A stretch of DNA of 5,393 nt from Planctomycetaceae bacterium. Its GTDB lineage: Bacteria > Planctomycetota > Planctomycetia > Pirellulales > Pirellulaceae. Below are positions 1-5,393 of this stretch, one piece after another. The translations under genes were made by a program, and so were the position numbers. The notes below the pieces were generated by a model that worked only from the letters and a program-made list of their open reading frames with translations, was not told the DNA's origin and ran no database searches. The DNA is taken from positions 1-5,393 of the forward strand of contig SLMF01000492.1 of NCBI GenBank assembly GCA_007133715.1, written 5' to 3'. Positions within the stretch are counted from its first letter, which is position 1, and each line of letters begins with the position of its first letter.

Positions 1-876
1 CGCCAGCGCCGACTCGTGCCCCCGCAACGCCTCCGCGACCTCGTCCGCCGCCTGCTCGGCCTGACGCAAACCCGCGTCCAACTGGCTCAGTTCCTCCGTC
101 TCCCGCGCGATCTGCGCAGCCAGCAGCTCCCGCTTCTCCTGGATCCCTGCCAGTTTGTCCGACAGACGCCGCCAATCCGCATAGCCCACCTGCGTTCGCA
201 AATCCTGCAAACGCTGACGGTACTCGCGGTAACGCTCCGCCTTGGAAGCCTGAGCACGCACGCTCCGTAAACGGCTCTCCACCTCCTCGACGATGTCCGA
301 CAAACGCAACAGATTCTGCTCGACACGCTCCAGCCGCCGCTGCGCTTCGAGCTTCTTGGCCTTGAAACGGCTGATCCCCGCCGCCTCCTCGAAAATCGCC
401 CGCCGGTCTTTGGGACTGGCCTGCAACAGACGATCCACCTTGCCCTGCTCGATCAGACTGTAAGCATCAACCCCCACCCCCGTTCCGCGGCAGAGGTCGC
501 GGATGTCCTTCAGACGGCAGGGTTTGCCATTGATCAGATACTCGCCCTCGCCGCTGCGGTAAACCCGCCGAGTGAGGTGCACCTCGGGAGCGTCGACCGG
601 CAGGACAGCCTTGCTGTTGTCGAAGATCAGCGTCGCTTCGGCCGTATTCAAAGGCTTGCGGCCGTTGCTGCCCGTGCCCTTGAAGATCACATCGGCCATG
701 TCCTTGCCGCGCAGACTCTTGGCACTCTGCTCGCCCAGCACCCACTTGATGCCGTCCACAATGTTCGACTTGCCCGAACCGTTCGGGCCCACGACCACCG
801 TGATGCCCTCGGGGAACTCGAACCGGGTCCGCTCCGCAAAGCTCTTAAAGCCGATCAGTTCCAGTGCTCTGAGCAT
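1..876 (-). CDS. smc: Chromosome segregation ATPase SMC, N-terminal part (cut by the window edge)
   Basis: This is the N-terminal ATPase head and start of the coiled coil of an SMC protein, the DNA-organising ATPase that works with ScpA and ScpB in the nucleoid. Reading from the ATG at 876 gives 292 codons with no stop, and the frame stays open at base 1, so the hinge, second coiled coil and C-terminal head (Walker B, signature motif) lie outside. The start matches the family pattern (MLRALELIGFKSF). Walker A is GPNGSGKS at residues 30-37, followed by VDGIKWVLGEQ and the SLRG stretch near 54-57. The Q-loop IEQGK has Gln144, and FEEAAGISRFKAKK begins near 162. From about residue 170 the sequence is rich in charged residues, Leu and Gln with heptad-like spacing, as in the long SMC coiled coil. 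No good Shine-Dalgarno precedes the ATG. It follows the lipoprotein gene by 75 bp on the same strand, so co-transcription is possible. The family assignment is secure. Confidence 0.96.
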   Translation of the reverse strand, partial: MLRALELIGFKSFAERTRFEFPEGITVVVGPNGSGKSNIVDGIKWVLGEQSAKSLRGKDMADVIFKGTGSNGRKPLNTAEATLIFDNSKAVLPVDAPEVHLTRRVYRSGEGEYLINGKPCRLKDIRDLCRGTGVGVDAYSLIEQGKVDRLLQASPKDRRAIFEEAAGISRFKAKKLEAQRRLERVEQNLLRLSDIVEEVESRLRSVRAQASKAERYREYRQRLQDLRTQVGYADWRRLSDKLAGIQEKRELLAAQIARETEELSQLDAGLRQAEQAADEVAEALRGHESALA

Positions 877-951
877 GTTTGCTGCTGACGCCGTCCGAGG
901 AAAGCCCTACCGATTCGTGGGAAGCCGCCAGCCAATCCGTGCCACGGCAAC

Positions 952-2799
952 TCACTCACCCGCAAACCAACTGCCCAACCGGCTCCGCCAGCTGCGCGAC
1001 GGGACCTCCGGAGCCGCTACGTCCAATCGCGAATCCTCGTCCCGCTCAACCTCCCCGTCAGAGGGTCGAGTTCGAAACAGGTCCGGTAACGGACTCGTCC
1101 AGCCCGAGGAATCCGACTCGGAGGACTCCTTGGCCGAGTCCTCGCCCGTGCTGCGCCGGTAGACACGCCCGCCACTGGGCAAAGCGTCCACCACAATCCG
1201 CGCGTCCAGATCGTTCGCTTCCCGAGCCTCCTGCAGGAATTGGATCACGTCCGCATAGCCGCCACCCAACTCGACAATCGCCTCGATCACCTCGCCCAGC
1301 TGCGGCGAGCAGACAATCCTTTGGTCGTCCTCCTGCGACACGAAACGCAGCACCTGGATGCGACCCTGGTCGTCGCCCTTCAGCATAATCTGGTCGCCTG
1401 CGTAAAGAAAGGTGGGGGGGCGTAAGGCGACTTCCTGACCAAAAATGACGATCTCGGCCCGCCGCGACCGGGAAAGATGAATCAAGGGGCTGCCCTCGCT
1501 CTCCACGCGATGTACCGTGAACAGGCCATCCAGCAGCTTGCCCCGTACCAACGAGTCCATCGGATTCCTCGAATGGAGGGCCATAAATGCGGCGTAGCGG
1601 GTCTCGGCACTCTCCACATGGAGTAATCGGCTCAGCTCGTCGTGGGCACTGGCGTGCTGCATGGCAGAGAGTGCCGCCATGGCGTGCCAGCGGAAAGTGT
1701 GGTTCTCCCGCGCAGTCTGCCCCAACGTCTCGGCCGCCGATTGGTCGTTCAAATAGGCCAAGGTTTCGGCCGCATAGAAACGGACCTCGGGGTCTTCAGC
1801 ACGTAACGCTTGTTGCAACACGCCCTTCGCCTCGCGGCCAATCGCTTCCAACTGCAAAGCGGCACCCGCTGCGGTGCTGGGATCGCGCAGCCTGCCGCTC
1901 AGCCGTTCCAAACGGTCGACGCGTTCCGCTGCCGATTCGCGGATGGCGATACTGCGGACCACCCGCATGTAGCGTCCCAAATTGCTCTTATACCGCGGAT
2001 GTACTTCCAGCTCGATGTAATTGTCTCTTTTCGGTGTCGCCACCCCCTTTTTTACACCCCGGTCATAGGTATAAAAGCGGGAGTTAATCGCGGCGGCGAT
2101 CAGGGTCGAGGTGCGGATCGAATGGTTTTCGGAACGGACCATCAGCCCCATTTTCCGGGAAGTCATCGCCGTGGCCCCGCCCAAAACCTGACCTCGCACC
2201 TGCCGCACCACATCCTCCGTGCCCTCAAAGGCCGCGTCGTAGATCACGGGACCCTCCGATAGTGCCTCGACACGTCCCGTACGCAGGGTGTTGTCCAATA
2301 CCGCAACTTCCCGTAAACGCGTTTGCATCAACCAGCCATTGCGGAGACTGCTGGTCTCCGATCGCCCCGGTACACGCACCTCGACGTCAATCCGGTCACC
2401 CCGCTGAATGCCCGGTGGCAAAAAAGCACGCACCAGTACCAACGAGGTATCAGGTGACGATAAGATGAAGTTAGGGTTCTTGACGTCGTGCGTCTGCATC
2501 TCGCTGATCAGCGTTTGTCGTTGGGCCGAAGGTGGCGGATCCGAACCGGTGCGATTCAATCCGGTAACCAGCGCAACACCCTCTAATGTCGAAAAGTTTG
2601 TACCCCAAGGCGCGGTGAACTCGCGGATCAAACGGACCCCGTCTTCCGGAATCGGGGCCAACTCCTGGACGTCAATCCCTTCGTCGGTGCTGCGTGCGCG
2701 GAACAGCGCCGAAGTACAGCCGGCCAGCAGGAGGGTGGCGCAGGTGAGCGATCCGGCCAACCAGCGTACCAAACCACGAGGCGAGAAGAGCGGCATCAT
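952..2799 (-). CDS. Predicted lipoprotein with FlgI-like (P-ring-like) region and HEAT-type repeats
   Basis: This is a 615-residue predicted lipoprotein whose function I do not recognise. The ATG at 2799 (or the adjacent one at 2796) is chosen because it puts a standard lipoprotein signal at the N-terminus: basic residues R8 and R12, a hydrophobic core near 14-26, and lipobox LAGC with Cys28. The in-frame ATG at 2868 would add 23 polar residues and push the lipobox to about residue 51. A weak GGAG lies 10 nt before 2799. Residues about 72-285 resemble the flagellar P-ring protein FlgI: GVALVTGLNRTGSDPP, then LPPGIQRGDRIDVEVRVPG, then TSSLRNGWLMQTRL. Residues about 300-420 look like HEAT repeats, for example DPEVRFYAAETLAYL at 336-350 and ESAETRYAAFMALHS at 396-410. 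Residues 435-545 form another folded region, and 550-600 is a Ser/Asp/Glu-rich tail. No flagellar gene is visible nearby, so a P-ring role is doubtful. An envelope scaffold anchored by lipid is a guess. Confidence 0.85.
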   Translation of the reverse strand: MMPLFSPRGLVRWLAGSLTCATLLLAGCTSALFRARSTDEGIDVQELAPIPEDGVRLIREFTAPWGTNFSTLEGVALVTGLNRTGSDPPPSAQRQTLISEMQTHDVKNPNFILSSPDTSLVLVRAFLPPGIQRGDRIDVEVRVPGRSETSSLRNGWLMQTRLREVAVLDNTLRTGRVEALSEGPVIYDAAFEGTEDVVRQVRGQVLGGATAMTSRKMGLMVRSENHSIRTSTLIAAAINSRFYTYDRGVKKGVATPKRDNYIELEVHPRYKSNLGRYMRVVRSIAIRESAAERVDRLERLSGRLRDPSTAAGAALQLEAIGREAKGVLQQALRAEDPEVRFYAAETLAYLNDQSAAETLGQTARENHTFRWHAMAALSAMQHASAHDELSRLLHVESAETRYAAFMALHSRNPMDSLVRGKLLDGLFTVHRVESEGSPLIHLSRSRRAEIVIFGQEVALRPPTFLYAGDQIMLKGDDQGRIQVLRFVSQEDDQRIVCSPQLGEVIEAIVELGGGYADVIQFLQEAREANDLDARIVVDALPSGGRVYRRSTGEDSAKESSESDSSGWTSPLPDLFRTRPSDGEVERDEDSRLDVAAPEVPSRSWRSRLGSWFAGE

Positions 2800-2938
2800 G
2801 CCCTGGCGACTCCATGGACAAGAGAATGAGGTCCTGGGGCGGCTGCGGCATACGTCCGTGCATGCCAATCCGCCGCGGAAAGGGATACCGGGAACTGGCG
2901 AAAATCACCGTGGCCCGAAACCGCTTCCAGCAGACCGG

Positions 2939-2967
2939 ACGATAGACGCTGGCGGCTTTGCCGTCAA
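2939..2967 (-). promoter_or_regulatory. Candidate sigma70-type promoter for the lipoprotein (and possibly smc)
   Basis: Read on the minus strand, TTGACG (2967-2962) and TATCGT (2944-2939) are separated by exactly 17 bp. They match the -35 consensus at 5 of 6 bases and the -10 consensus at 4 of 6. Transcription would begin near 2932, giving a leader of about 130 nt before the chosen lipoprotein start at 2799, or about 60 nt before the alternative start at 2868. A 5-5-5 dyad (TTGCC-GTCAA-GGCAA, 2958-2972) overlaps the -35 box. This is a consensus match only; promoter consensus is less reliable outside model proteobacteria. Confidence 0.5.
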
Positions 2968-2997
2968 GGCAAGTTGCGAAGCGGCTGCAAACCGCTT
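2958..2997. promoter_or_regulatory. Two adjacent dyads in the divergent promoter region (operator candidates)
   Basis: The first dyad is TTGCC (2958-2962) and GGCAA (2968-2972) with a 5-bp spacer. The second is AAGCGG (2979-2984) and CCGCTT (2992-2997) with a 7-bp spacer. They lie over the -35 box of the minus-strand candidate and inside the spacer of the plus-strand candidate, where a regulator could affect both directions. ACCGC (2991-2995) can pair instead with GCGGT (3005-3009), so two mutually exclusive hairpins are possible if this is transcribed. The sequence shows symmetry only; regulator binding is inference. Confidence 0.3.
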
Positions 2998-3002
2998 ATC
3001 CT
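2974..3002 (+). promoter_or_regulatory. Candidate sigma70-type promoter for the isomerase-kinase operon
   Basis: TTGCGA (2974-2979) and TATCCT (2997-3002) have a 17-bp spacer and match the consensus at 4 of 6 bases each. The start would fall near 3009, leaving a leader of roughly 115 nt that contains the REP-like inverted-repeat element. The dyad AAGCGG/CCGCTT (2979-2997) fills the spacer and could be an operator or a leader structure. The match is moderate; its position back-to-back with the stronger minus-strand candidate adds some weight. Confidence 0.35.
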
Positions 3003-3014
3003 AGGCGGTGCCAG

Positions 3015-3083
3015 AAAAGGGGCTGACCCGCTGCGAATTATACCCCGTTTTACGGGGTGCCCGCCCCAGAGCCAGACCCCTTT
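3015..3083. repeat. REP/MITE-like palindromic element in the operon leader
   Basis: The outer arms are imperfect inverted repeats. AAAGGGG (3016-3022) pairs with CCCCTTT (3077-3083), and CTG (3023-3025) pairs with CAG (3073-3075) with one bulged A at 3076. Inside is a perfect 6-bp hairpin, ACCCCG (3042-3047) and CGGGGT (3053-3058), around a TTTTA loop. The AAAAGGGG...CCCCTTT ends resemble REP-type elements mobilised by IS200-like (Y1, RAYT) transposases; that resemblance is from general knowledge and was not searched. No transposase is encoded in the window, so it would be a non-autonomous copy. It lies between the candidate promoter and the Shine-Dalgarno of the isomerase, so it would be transcribed as a folded leader. 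An ordinary leader hairpin is the alternative. Confidence 0.5.
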
Positions 3084-3113
3084 GCTGACCGTCATTTTTT
3101 TTCGAAGTACCCC

Positions 3114-3119
3114 GAGGAG
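3114..3119 (+). promoter_or_regulatory. Shine-Dalgarno GAGGAG fixing the isomerase start
   Basis: GAGGAG ends 6 nt before the ATG at 3126. The frame extends upstream to an ATG at 3057, but that would add 23 Pro/Asp/Phe-rich residues without family similarity and would overlap the REP-like element, so 3126 is the start. Confidence 0.85.
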
Positions 3120-3125
3120 TCTGCC

Positions 3126-4157
3126 ATGACGGAATATCGTTTCTCGTTCGGCCCCTGGAATATCCACGAAGGCGCGGATCCGTTCGGCCCCCCCGTGCGA
3201 CCCACCGTCGAATTCGCCCGGAAACTCGGACTCTACCGCGAATTGGGCTTCGAAGGCGTCCAGTTCCATGACGATGATGCCGTCCCCGACGTGGAAGACA
3301 AGACCTTCGACCAGCTCCAAAAAGAAGCCGCCGAAATGAAGAAACTGCTGGACGACCAGGGTTTGGTCGCCGAGTTCGTTGCCCCACGTCTGTGGGAGAC
3401 GCCGCAGGGCGTCGACGGCGGCTACACCGCCAATGACCCGGCCGCTCGACAATGGGCCCTCGAACGGACCAAAAGAGCCATCGATATCGCCCATCTGCTG
3501 GGTACCAACCTGATGGTGCTCTGGCTGGCTCGCGAAGGTACCTATATCCGCGAATCGAAAAATGCGATCGAAGCCTATCACCTCCTCCGCGATGCCCTGA
3601 ATCAGTTGCTCGAATACTCACCCCCGATCCACTTTGCGATCGAGCCGAAACCGAATGAACCGATGGACCAGGCCTACGTGCCGACGATCGGTCATGCCAT
3701 CGCCATGTCCTACCAGACCTGCGACCCGACCCGAGTCGGGGGCCTGATCGAGTCGGCCCACGCGCTGCTGGCCGGTTTGGACCCGGCAGACGAAATGGGC
3801 TTCGCCCTCGCTCATGATAAATTGTGGAGCGTCCACCTGAATGACCAAAATGGACTGAAATTCGACCAAGACAAATCCTTCGGGGCCGTGAACCTGCGCG
3901 GTGCCTATAATCAAGTCCGCGTACTCGAATTGGGGGGGTATTCCGAGTCCCAACGCTTCGTGGGCCTGGATGTCAAAGCCATGCGGACGCAAAAGCCCGA
4001 AGTCGCTCATCTGCACCTGAAAAACAGCCGAGCGGTGTTCCTGATGCTGGTCGACAAAGTCCGCTCGTTCCCCCAGGATGTCCAGCAGCAATGTGTGGCC
4101 GATCGCAATTACGAAGCACTCGAAATGGCCGTGCTCGAACACCTGCTGGTGAAATAG
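3126..4157 (+). CDS. xylA: Xylose/glucose isomerase-family TIM-barrel enzyme
   Basis: A 343-residue enzyme of the xylose isomerase family, which interconverts an aldose and its ketose (xylose/xylulose, glucose/fructose) in the cytoplasm using two divalent metals. Against the Streptomyces enzyme I can place Trp11 (Trp16), His48 and Asp51 in FHDDD (His54, Asp57), Trp90 at the Phe94 position, Trp133 (Trp137), Glu173 and Lys175 in IEPKPNEP (Glu181, Lys183), Glu209 and His212 (Glu217, His220), Asp247 and Asp249 in KFDQD (Asp255, Asp257), and Asp282 (Asp287). GGYTAND at 98-104 is also family-like. Metal ligand Asp245 corresponds to His237 (in SVHLNDQN), with no gap between Glu209 and this site. The protein is shorter than the usual 385-390 residues, chiefly in the C-terminal extension that helps the tetramer form in classical enzymes. 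The start is set by GAGGAG. The kinase gene follows after 30 bp. The family is secure; the substrate, and so the xylA symbol, is uncertain. Confidence 0.88.
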   Translation: MTEYRFSFGPWNIHEGADPFGPPVRPTVEFARKLGLYRELGFEGVQFHDDDAVPDVEDKTFDQLQKEAAEMKKLLDDQGLVAEFVAPRLWETPQGVDGGYTANDPAARQWALERTKRAIDIAHLLGTNLMVLWLAREGTYIRESKNAIEAYHLLRDALNQLLEYSPPIHFAIEPKPNEPMDQAYVPTIGHAIAMSYQTCDPTRVGGLIESAHALLAGLDPADEMGFALAHDKLWSVHLNDQNGLKFDQDKSFGAVNLRGAYNQVRVLELGGYSESQRFVGLDVKAMRTQKPEVAHLHLKNSRAVFLMLVDKVRSFPQDVQQQCVADRNYEALEMAVLEHLLVK

Positions 4158-4175
4158 CCCCTCCGATAACTCTGT

Positions 4176-4183
4176 GGAGAAGG
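4176..4183 (+). promoter_or_regulatory. Shine-Dalgarno GGAGAAGG fixing the kinase start
   Basis: GGAGAAGG lies 4 nt before the ATG at 4188, in the 30-bp gap after the isomerase stop. The next in-frame ATG at 4227 would sit closer to the conserved kinase core but has no purine-rich site before it, so 4188 is preferred. Confidence 0.8.
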
Positions 4184-4187
4184 TCTC

Positions 4188-5213
4188 ATGGAATCTGGAT
4201 CACTCGGCGAAACCTCGGGTTTCCCCATGGATATCCCCCGCCAACACGCCGCAAACAAAACCATCGACTGTGTCCTGTGCGGCTCCTGTGTGGTCGATAT
4301 CCTGGTCCGACCGGTGCCCCTGGAAAAACCCATCGGTGGTGGGCTGTTGCTCGAGACGGATCCGATCGAGGTGACCACCGGCGGGATCGTCTCCAATGCC
4401 GGGATCGCTCTCGCACGCCTCGGTCAAAAGGTGGCCGCCTTCAGCTATGTCGGACCCGATGACTGGGCCGAATTGATTCGCAAACGGTTGGGCCAAGAGG
4501 GGGTCGACGTGGAATCGTTGCTGACTCTGCCCGAAGGGGCCACCAGCACGACCGCGGTCCTGGTGGATGCCTCGGGCGAACGAAGCTTCGCTCACTGCGT
4601 GGGTGCTCCCAAACAAATGAATAAGGCGACCTTCCTGGATCACCTGGAACTGTTTGCTCGCAGCCGGCTCACCTTGGTGGGGTACTACTCGTTGATGCCC
4701 CTGCTGGAACCGGACCTGCCCGAGATCTTTGCTGCCATTCGCCAAACCGGTTGCCGGACCGCCTTGGATGCGGCCGGCAGCGGCGGCGGTCTGCAACCGC
4801 TGGATCGGATCCTGCCCCACCTGGATGTGTATGTCCCCAGTTTGGCTGAGGCCCAACATCAAACGGGGTGCCAGGAACCCGAACGGATCCTGCAGGTGTA
4901 CCGCGACTGCGGTGCAACGGGCCTGCTGGGTATCAAACTGGGATCGCAAGGGGCATTGCTCAGCCCGGCGCCCGGCGAACTGCTGCCGGTAGCGACAGCA
5001 ACGCCTCCTGGGGAAGTGGTTGATACCACGGGTGCGGGTGATGCCTTCTACGCGGGATTGCTGTGCGGATTGCTTCGCGGCCTGGACGTCGTCGCGGCCA
5101 GCCGTCTGGCGGCAGCGACCGGAGCCTGCTGTGTGACCGCGCTGGGCGCCTCGGCCGGCTTGCGGTCCTTCGAAGAGACGGCTCGCGTCGCCGGGCTGGA
5201 ACCGACCGCGTGA
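4188..5213 (+). CDS. PfkB/ribokinase-family carbohydrate kinase
   Basis: A 341-residue cytoplasmic sugar kinase of the PfkB (ribokinase) family, which transfers the ATP gamma-phosphate to a sugar hydroxyl. The N-terminal strand CGSCVVDILVRP contains Asp37, a usual substrate contact. PfkB signature 1 is GGIVSNAGIALARLG at 65-79, with VGPDDWAELIRKRLGQEGVD following. KLGSQGALL is near 250-258. Signature 2 is DTTGAGDAFYAGLLCGLL at 279-296, with the anion hole GAGD and catalytic base Asp285. The PNxxE motif of the family appears as PSLAE (217-221), with Ser218 in place of Asn. Length is close to the usual 300-340, with about 24 extra residues before the first strand. It lies 30 bp after the isomerase with its own Shine-Dalgarno, so the two are almost certainly one operon and the likely substrate is the ketose made by the isomerase. 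Fructokinase, ribokinase-like and KDG-kinase-like activities cannot be told apart by reading. Confidence 0.92.
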   Translation: MESGSLGETSGFPMDIPRQHAANKTIDCVLCGSCVVDILVRPVPLEKPIGGGLLLETDPIEVTTGGIVSNAGIALARLGQKVAAFSYVGPDDWAELIRKRLGQEGVDVESLLTLPEGATSTTAVLVDASGERSFAHCVGAPKQMNKATFLDHLELFARSRLTLVGYYSLMPLLEPDLPEIFAAIRQTGCRTALDAAGSGGGLQPLDRILPHLDVYVPSLAEAQHQTGCQEPERILQVYRDCGATGLLGIKLGSQGALLSPAPGELLPVATATPPGEVVDTTGAGDAFYAGLLCGLLRGLDVVAASRLAAATGACCVTALGASAGLRSFEETARVAGLEPTA

Positions 5214-5249
5214 ACCGACATCGGGCGGTCGGCAGGCTCGCTCGCCGCA

Positions 5250-5393
5250 GGTCCCCGTTCGGCGCGGGTCCCCCGTTCGGCGCGGGTCTCCCGACCCCGC
5301 CGCAGCGTGGCGCGGGTCTCCGTTCGGCGCGGGTCTCCGTTCGGCGCGGGTCTCCGTTCGGCGCGGGTCCCCGTTCGGCGCGGGTCTCCGTTC
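5250..5393. repeat. 17-bp tandem repeat array (GGCGCGGGTCTCCGTTC), open at the right edge
   Basis: Five directly abutting 17-bp copies run at 5309-5325, 5326-5342, 5343-5359, 5360-5376 and 5377-5393. The fourth differs by one base (GTCCCC for GTCTCC). Upstream are an 18-bp copy with an extra C (5261-5278), a diverged copy in which the end is replaced by a CCGACCCCGCCGCAGCGT stretch (5279-5308), and a partial copy (5250-5260). The last copy ends exactly at the window edge, so the true array is probably longer. A 17-bp unit is not a multiple of three and no long frame uses it, so it is taken as non-coding. The intervening bases 5214-5249 show nothing recognisable. Confidence 0.9.
5282..5300. 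repeat. Imperfect GC hairpin downstream of the kinase (possible weak terminator)
   Basis: GCGGGTC (5282-5288) can pair with GACCCCGC (5293-5300) around a TCCC loop, with one bulged C. It is embedded in a diverged copy of the downstream 17-bp repeat and lies about 70 bp after the kinase stop. No T-run follows, so a classical intrinsic terminator is not supported; it may just be part of the repeat family. Confidence 0.35.

Noticed and set aside
937..947. Palindrome CCGTGCCACGG in the 75-bp gap between the lipoprotein gene and smc
   Set aside because: A single-base centre cannot form a full hairpin, there is no T-run, and an 11-bp dyad is weak evidence for an operator.
572..1388. Plus-strand open frames across the smc start and the lipoprotein C-terminus
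   Set aside because: They are antisense to two supported genes, with Pro/Arg/Ser-rich low-complexity translations typical of shadows.
2964..3621. Long minus-strand open frames opposite the divergent region and isomerase
   Set aside because: They are antisense to a well-supported enzyme gene, show no recognisable family, and arise from GC-rich codon bias.
3725..3740. Perfect 6-bp hairpin CCCGAC-CCGA-GTCGGG inside the isomerase gene
   Set aside because: It lies within conserved coding sequence of a GC-rich gene, with no T-run; not a supported terminator or regulatory site.
4269..4289. CxxCxxC spacing (Cys28, Cys31, Cys34) near the kinase N-terminus, like an iron-sulfur motif
   Set aside because: It falls in the first beta-strand of a standard PfkB fold, with no fourth Cys at ferredoxin-like spacing; chance is the simplest explanation.
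4200..4949. 249-codon minus-strand open frame opposite the kinase gene
   Set aside because: It overlaps the kinase core on the opposite strand, and its translation looks like a reverse-frame shadow without domain features.
5250..5393. CRISPR array
   Set aside because: The 17-bp units abut without unique spacers, so this is a simple tandem repeat.

Overview
This GC-rich bacterial window most resembles a planctomycete (Pirellulales-like) chromosome. That assignment is inference. It rests on the combination of a lipoprotein fusing a FlgI-like region to HEAT-type repeats, a divergent short xylose-isomerase-type TIM barrel, and weakly defined leaders. No rRNA, complete tRNA, CRISPR array, prophage gene or transposase gene was found.

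Left half, minus strand: bases 1-876 hold the first 292 codons of an SMC chromosome-segregation ATPase. The frame runs off the left edge of the window. Upstream of it, 75 bp away and on the same strand, lies a gene (952-2799) for a predicted lipoprotein with a FlgI (flagellar P-ring)-like N-terminal half, HEAT-like repeats, a further folded region and a charged C-terminal tail. The two genes could share a transcript.

Centre, 2800-3125: a 326-bp divergent intergenic region. It contains two back-to-back candidate sigma70-type promoters whose -35 boxes are 6 bp apart. Two short dyads lie in or beside them, one of which has a tRNA-Cys-like anticodon loop. On the plus-strand leader side there is also a roughly 70-bp REP/MITE-like inverted-repeat element.

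Right half, plus strand: a two-gene operon encodes a xylose/glucose-isomerase-family enzyme (3126-4157) and, 30 bp later, a PfkB/ribokinase-family sugar kinase (4188-5213). Both have clear Shine-Dalgarno sequences. Together they suggest a path in which an aldose is isomerised to a ketose and then phosphorylated by a PfkB-type kinase rather than the usual FGGY xylulokinase. The isomerase keeps nearly all family active-site residues, but one metal-ligand aspartate position (Asp245 in Streptomyces numbering) is histidine.

Right end, 5214-5393: no gene. It holds a tandem array of a 17-bp GC-rich unit that continues to the window edge, preceded by diverged copies and a small imperfect hairpin.

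I see no convincing undescribed multi-gene system. The best leads are the altered isomerase metal site with its PfkB partner, the lipoprotein architecture, the compact divergent promoter, and the two repeat types.
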